Under the pieces are notes generated by a model that was given only the letters and a program-made list of their open reading frames with translations, had not been told where the DNA came from and did no database searches. A DNA stretch of 64,000 nucleotides. It comes from Aquisalimonas sp. 2447. Its GTDB lineage: Bacteria; Pseudomonadota; Gammaproteobacteria; Nitrococcales; Aquisalimonadaceae. Both the position numbers and the translations under genes were made by a program. The DNA lies in NCBI RefSeq assembly GCF_012044895.1, contig NZ_CP050695.1, forward strand, positions 402,501-466,500. Direction: 5' to 3'. Shown one piece after another: positions 62,199 through 64,000 of this stretch (within the stretch, counting starts at the first letter, position 1; the number at the start of each line of letters is the position of its first letter).

Positions 62199-62816
62199 GT
62201 GTTTCGTTTGGTTCGTGTTCTGCAGCTCGTGTTCTATTCCCTGCGCATCGGGCAGATGCTCGGCGCGGGCCGGGCCGTGCGCGGGCTGCGGCACTACCTG
62301 GCGCACCACCGGCTGATTCCGTACTGGTTGGTGACCGGGCTGGCGTTCGCCGTGCCCTGGGGTTGGCAGATGCTCGGCGACGGGGGTGTGACCGCGTCGA
62401 TCCGGGAGGCCGAGGAGTGTCGGGTGAACCGGGTGGTGGACGGTGACGGCGTGCGGCTCGACTGTGGCCCGGGGCGCCGGGACCTGAATGTGCGCCTGTA
62501 CTGTATCGATGCGCCGGAAACTGAGCAGGAGCCCTGGGGGGAGAGATCGACGCGGCATCTCCGAAAACTCGTGGGGCCGACGGTGCTCTTGGTGGACCAC
62601 GGAGCCGGCCGCTGGGGGCGGACCATCGGGCAGATCTTCACGCCGGAGGGTGAGGATCTGAATCTCGCGATGGTGGGGGACGGATGGGCGCCGGTGTACC
62701 CGCAGCACTGTGATGAGCGGGCTTACTACAGAGCGGAGGAGGTTGCCCAAAGAGCTAGGCGTGGCGTGTGGTCTGAGCCGGGAGCGCATCAGAGGCCTTG
62801 GGAATGGCGGCGCTAG
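62199..62816 (+). CDS. Membrane-anchored thermonuclease-family nuclease
   Basis: A 205-residue protein. An N-terminal membrane segment (about 40-60, LIPYWLVTGLAFAVPWGW) precedes an SNase domain (about 72-195: NRVVDGDGVRLDCG, VRLYCIDAPETEQ, GRWGRTIGQIF, LNLAMVGDGWAPVY, ARRGVWSEPG). The catalytic Arg/Glu pattern is present. Start GTG 62199 has GAGGTG 8 nt upstream. An extracytoplasmic nuclease could act during DNA entry or defence. Confidence 0.85.
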   Translation: MFRLVRVLQLVFYSLRIGQMLGAGRAVRGLRHYLAHHRLIPYWLVTGLAFAVPWGWQMLGDGGVTASIREAEECRVNRVVDGDGVRLDCGPGRRDLNVRLYCIDAPETEQEPWGERSTRHLRKLVGPTVLLVDHGAGRWGRTIGQIFTPEGEDLNLAMVGDGWAPVYPQHCDERAYYRAEEVAQRARRGVWSEPGAHQRPWEWRR

Positions 62817-62860
62817 CAATTCCGCGCGTTATGAGGCCGTTAAGAACACTCAAGGTTGGG

Positions 62861-62989
62861 TTACGACCCGGCGCGACGCCTCCCACTGGGCCCAAGGAGG
62901 GTTTCACAACCTGCCGGCTGGCGAGGGACGGCCGTAGTTTGCATTAGCCCGTGGTTGTGCTCGTGAAAGTTGTTGGTAGTGTTCGTCAT
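62861..62989 (-). CDS. Possible 42-residue protein in the gap before the restriction gene
   Basis: A short minus-strand frame from ATG 62989 with an AGGTAGG site upstream and a His/Asn-rich N-terminus (MTNTTNNFHEHNHG). It may be chance. The rest of 62817-63054 holds only upstream sequence for the restriction gene. Confidence 0.25.
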   Translation of the reverse strand: MTNTTNNFHEHNHGLMQTTAVPRQPAGCETLLGPSGRRRAGS

Positions 62990-63054
62990 GGACCTACCTT
63001 TGTTCGGTGCGCTTCCCGCTTCGCCAGCATCAATACGTCGCAGAAGGACTAAGA

Positions 63055-64000
63055 ATGACTGATCCAACCAACGCCGAGGAAGTTTTTAAGGATCTCGCAG
63101 GCCAAGAGCTCAGCACACACGAGAAAGGTGATCGTCTGGAGCGTTTCACGAAACGCTATCTCGCCCAGGTTGAGCCCTACGCAAACCTGTTCGAGGCCAT
63201 CTGGCTTTGGTCGGAGTGGCCTCTTCGCTGGGGCTCAGACACCGGTATTGACCTCGTCGCTCGCGAGGTAGGCACTGGGGCGTACTGGGCGATTCAGTGC
63301 AAGTTTTATGACCCAACAACGCCGATCTCCAAGGGCGATATCGACGCGTTCGTTGCAGCATCCGGTCGAACGTTCGCGGATGAGGACGGGAACCAAACGG
63401 GCTTTGATAACCGCCTAGTCGTGACGACTACCACTCGCTGGTCGCCGCAAGCGCTCAAAACCCTTGACAATCAAAAGCCGCCGGTTCAATGCCTCGGTCC
63501 CGAGCAGTTCGACGAGGCCCGCGTTGACTGGCAACGCGTCTACTGGGACGACCCGGAGACCGTCCCAATCGAGGCGCGCAAGACGCTTAGGCCGCACCAG
63601 CAGGACGCCTATGCCGCAGTCCTCGAAGGTCTCAAGACCGCGGATCGCGGACAGCTCATAATGGCCTGCGGCACGGGCAAGACGTTCACCGCGCTACGCA
63701 TCGCCGAGGCGGAAGCGCTGGTTCCTGCCGGAGGGCAGGCGCTTGTGCTCGTCCCGAGTCTTGCTCTGGTCGGGCAGACCCTGCGCGAGTGGGCGGCCCA
63801 GGGCGAACGCGGCTTTCACGCTTTCGTTGTCTGCTCTGACCAGCATGTATCGAAGGACACCGATGACATCACAACGCGGGATCTTGCCTATCCCGCGACG
63901 ACCGATCCTGAGACGCTCGCAAAGCGTATCGCCTCGGTGACCACCGCGGACCCCGAGGCACCCATCGTGGTTTTCGGGACGTATCACTCCGCTGAGGTGG
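63055..64000 (+). CDS. Type ISP-like restriction enzyme, N-terminal part (Mrr-type nuclease plus DEAD/DEAH helicase); runs off window
   Basis: The frame is open from ATG 63055 to the window end (315 codons so far). Residues ~1-165 are a PD-(D/E)XK Mrr-like domain: LWSEWPLRWGSDTGIDLVAR with Asp66, and IQCKFYDP with Gln81-Cys-Lys83. From ~175 a helicase domain begins (LRPHQQDAY, Walker A MACGTGKT with Lys209). This order matches Type ISP enzymes, where methyltransferase and target-recognition domains should follow outside the window. AAGGA precedes the start. Codon use looks less GC-biased than neighbours, suggesting transfer. Confidence 0.82.
   Translation, partial: MTDPTNAEEVFKDLAGQELSTHEKGDRLERFTKRYLAQVEPYANLFEAIWLWSEWPLRWGSDTGIDLVAREVGTGAYWAIQCKFYDPTTPISKGDIDAFVAASGRTFADEDGNQTGFDNRLVVTTTTRWSPQALKTLDNQKPPVQCLGPEQFDEARVDWQRVYWDDPETVPIEARKTLRPHQQDAYAAVLEGLKTADRGQLIMACGTGKTFTALRIAEAEALVPAGGQALVLVPSLALVGQTLREWAAQGERGFHAFVVCSDQHVSKDTDDITTRDLAYPATTDPETLAKRIASVTTADPEAPIVVFGTYHSAEV

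Noticed and set aside
56200-64000. CRISPR arrays or insertion sequences in the window
   Set aside because: No regularly spaced repeat array and no transposase frame or terminal inverted repeats were seen in the element or elsewhere.

Overview
The window is a GC-rich gammaproteobacterial chromosome segment. It starts in the 3' part of a 23S rRNA gene. The birA-coaX-SPOR order, periplasmic glucan genes, a selenocysteine system, methylated-amine catabolism and a betaine-type BCCT carrier fit a halophilic or alkaliphilic Ectothiorhodospiraceae-like organism. That placement is inference, because the 16S gene is outside the window.

1-8296: the end of an rrn operon (23S, 5S, intrinsic terminator) is followed by an M18 aminopeptidase, birA, coaX, a SPOR protein, tRNA-Thr(UGU), an SRAP protein, a glycerophosphodiesterase and an orphan periplasmic binding protein. 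8453-13898 (minus strand) is a compact selenium locus: a thioredoxin-fold fusion protein, a UGSC-family selenoprotein with an in-frame UGA and a SECIS-like hairpin 11 nt behind it, selA, selB and selC (tRNA-Sec). 14098-17186 holds small stress-type proteins, a tandem UspA protein and a SulP transporter.

17582-30829 is a methylated-amine and nitrogen locus. PurU, a four-subunit sarcosine-oxidase-type dehydrogenase, a GlnA-III/GmaS ligase and the three split glutamate-synthase domains (MgsABC) together fit the N-methylglutamate pathway. An XRE-cupin regulator follows, and a convergent copper amine oxidase gene lies beyond it. Both transcription units have a consensus sigma54 promoter, paired NtrC-like sites about 30 bp apart and an IHF-like site in between, so nitrogen control is likely.

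30939-56125 is ordinary chromosome: metallo-beta-lactamase-fold proteins, an aldo/keto reductase, a lipid kinase, a serine hydrolase, the opgGH glucan pair with a divergent membrane sulfatase-fold enzyme, cytochrome b561, a TetR/MFS/homocysteine methyltransferase operon, a BCCT carrier, LysR and LytTR regulators, msrA, several very small basic proteins, a sirtuin and murI.

56155-64000 is the left part of an integrated element. It begins at a duplicated 3' half of tRNA-Lys (att site) with helically phased GCGTGACT repeats, then a divergent CI/Cro-like pair, an O-type replication initiator carrying four 18-bp dyad iterons inside its gene, a helicase-loader-like protein, dUTPase, a VRR-NUC nuclease, an unusual TolC-like / STAND-ATPase / YdjM-like membrane hydrolase trio, a membrane-anchored thermonuclease, and the start of a Type ISP-like restriction enzyme running off the window. 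No phage structural gene is seen here; a satellite-like or phage-plasmid-like island with defence cargo is the simplest reading.
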